Assembly (NCBI RefSeq): GCF_035046485.1
Contig: NC_085137.1
Location: 378,076,706-378,140,705 of the forward strand
Direction of reading: 5' to 3'
Source: Aedes albopictus
Taxonomy: Eukaryota; Arthropoda; Insecta; Diptera; Culicidae
Length of the DNA: 64,000 nucleotides
Position numbers and translations under genes: made by a program. Shown here in pieces: positions 63,862-64,000 of the stretch (position 1 is its first letter; each line of letters opens with the position of its first letter). The notes beneath the pieces are model-generated. The model was given only the letters and a program-made list of their open reading frames with translations, ran no database searches and had not been told where the DNA came from.

Positions 63862-64000
63862 AATGCCGGGTTTGAGGGTAGCGGGCTCGATTACCGGTAG
63901 GTCAAGGAACGATTCGTGATGGAAATTTTCTTGACTTCCTTGGCCATACGGTATCTTTGTGCTTGCCACACGATATACACATGCCAAGATGAAGTAGCTG
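63862..64000 (+). mobile_element. tRNA-derived SINE, degenerate head, cut by window end
   Basis: A worn B box (GGGCTCGATTACCGG), then TTCTTGACTTCCTTGG, ATACGGTATCTTTGTGCTTG and CCACACGATATACACATGC, which match the SINE body of the other copies. The tail lies beyond the window. Confidence 0.75.

Noticed and set aside
1..64000. Integrated viral sequence, which is common in Aedes genomes
   Set aside because: I looked for rhabdovirus- and flavivirus-like frames and saw none. All polymerase-like frames are non-LTR reverse transcriptases, and the one gag-like frame outside them resembles BEL/Pao.
1..64000. CRISPR array or bacterial operon structure
   Set aside because: No regular repeat-spacer pattern. 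Tandem repeats here have no unique spacers, and all genes recognised are eukaryotic retroelement genes.

Overview
The window reads as a repeat-saturated, non-coding stretch of a mosquito genome, most likely Aedes (Ae. aegypti first choice, Ae. albopictus possible). The evidence is the repeat content: an I-clade element resembling MosquI, RTE-, R1- and Loa-type non-LTR fragments, tRNA-headed SINEs resembling Feilai, many short terminal-inverted-repeat (TIR) elements, and about 12 kb of degenerate GGAATTCCTCCA-type array. I found no complete host protein-coding gene, no rRNA, no CRISPR and no recognisable viral insertion.

Layout. 1-0.9 kb: long foldback element and a palindrome. 0.9-2.9 kb: low-repeat sequence that may include a non-coding 5' exon. 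3-10 kb: small inverted-repeat elements, a 15-bp tandem repeat, a decayed Loa-type retrotransposon and a headless SINE. 10.6-22.2 kb: 12-bp-period array in blocks, interrupted by a hAT-like element (18705-21161) that carries its own 24-bp-period version of the array; the last block is inverted. 22-31 kb: small TIR elements, a decayed RNase H-bearing I-type fragment, a SINE and a 0.97-kb TIR element. 32-42 kb: nested insertions into RTE-type elements, a BEL/Pao-like gag remnant and a mariner-style TIR element. 42-43.4 kb: a 1.26-kb foldback element. 44.6-51 kb: the best-preserved element, a full-length I-clade retrotransposon on the minus strand with an 11-bp target-site duplication. 51-57 kb: a tandem-duplicated repeat, an RTE fragment split by a TIR element, and a second copy of the 1.26-kb foldback. 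57-64 kb: a TATA-containing candidate promoter with a 5' exon, then a second Loa-type element split by two SINE-like insertions, array scraps and a last SINE.

How the parts relate. Several insertions can be ordered because target duplications or uninterrupted paralogues in this same window show what was split: RTE then SINE then 1.64-kb TIR element; RTE then R1; RTE then 0.63-kb TIR element; Loa then two SINEs; array then hAT-like element. Nearly all autonomous-type retroelement pieces lie on the minus strand while the possible host exons are on the plus strand, which would fit a large intron or regulatory flank of a plus-strand gene, or a piRNA-producing locus. The I-clade element is the only one close to coding capacity; its two ORFs meet at a TAATG stop-start overlap and its second ORF carries one in-frame stop.
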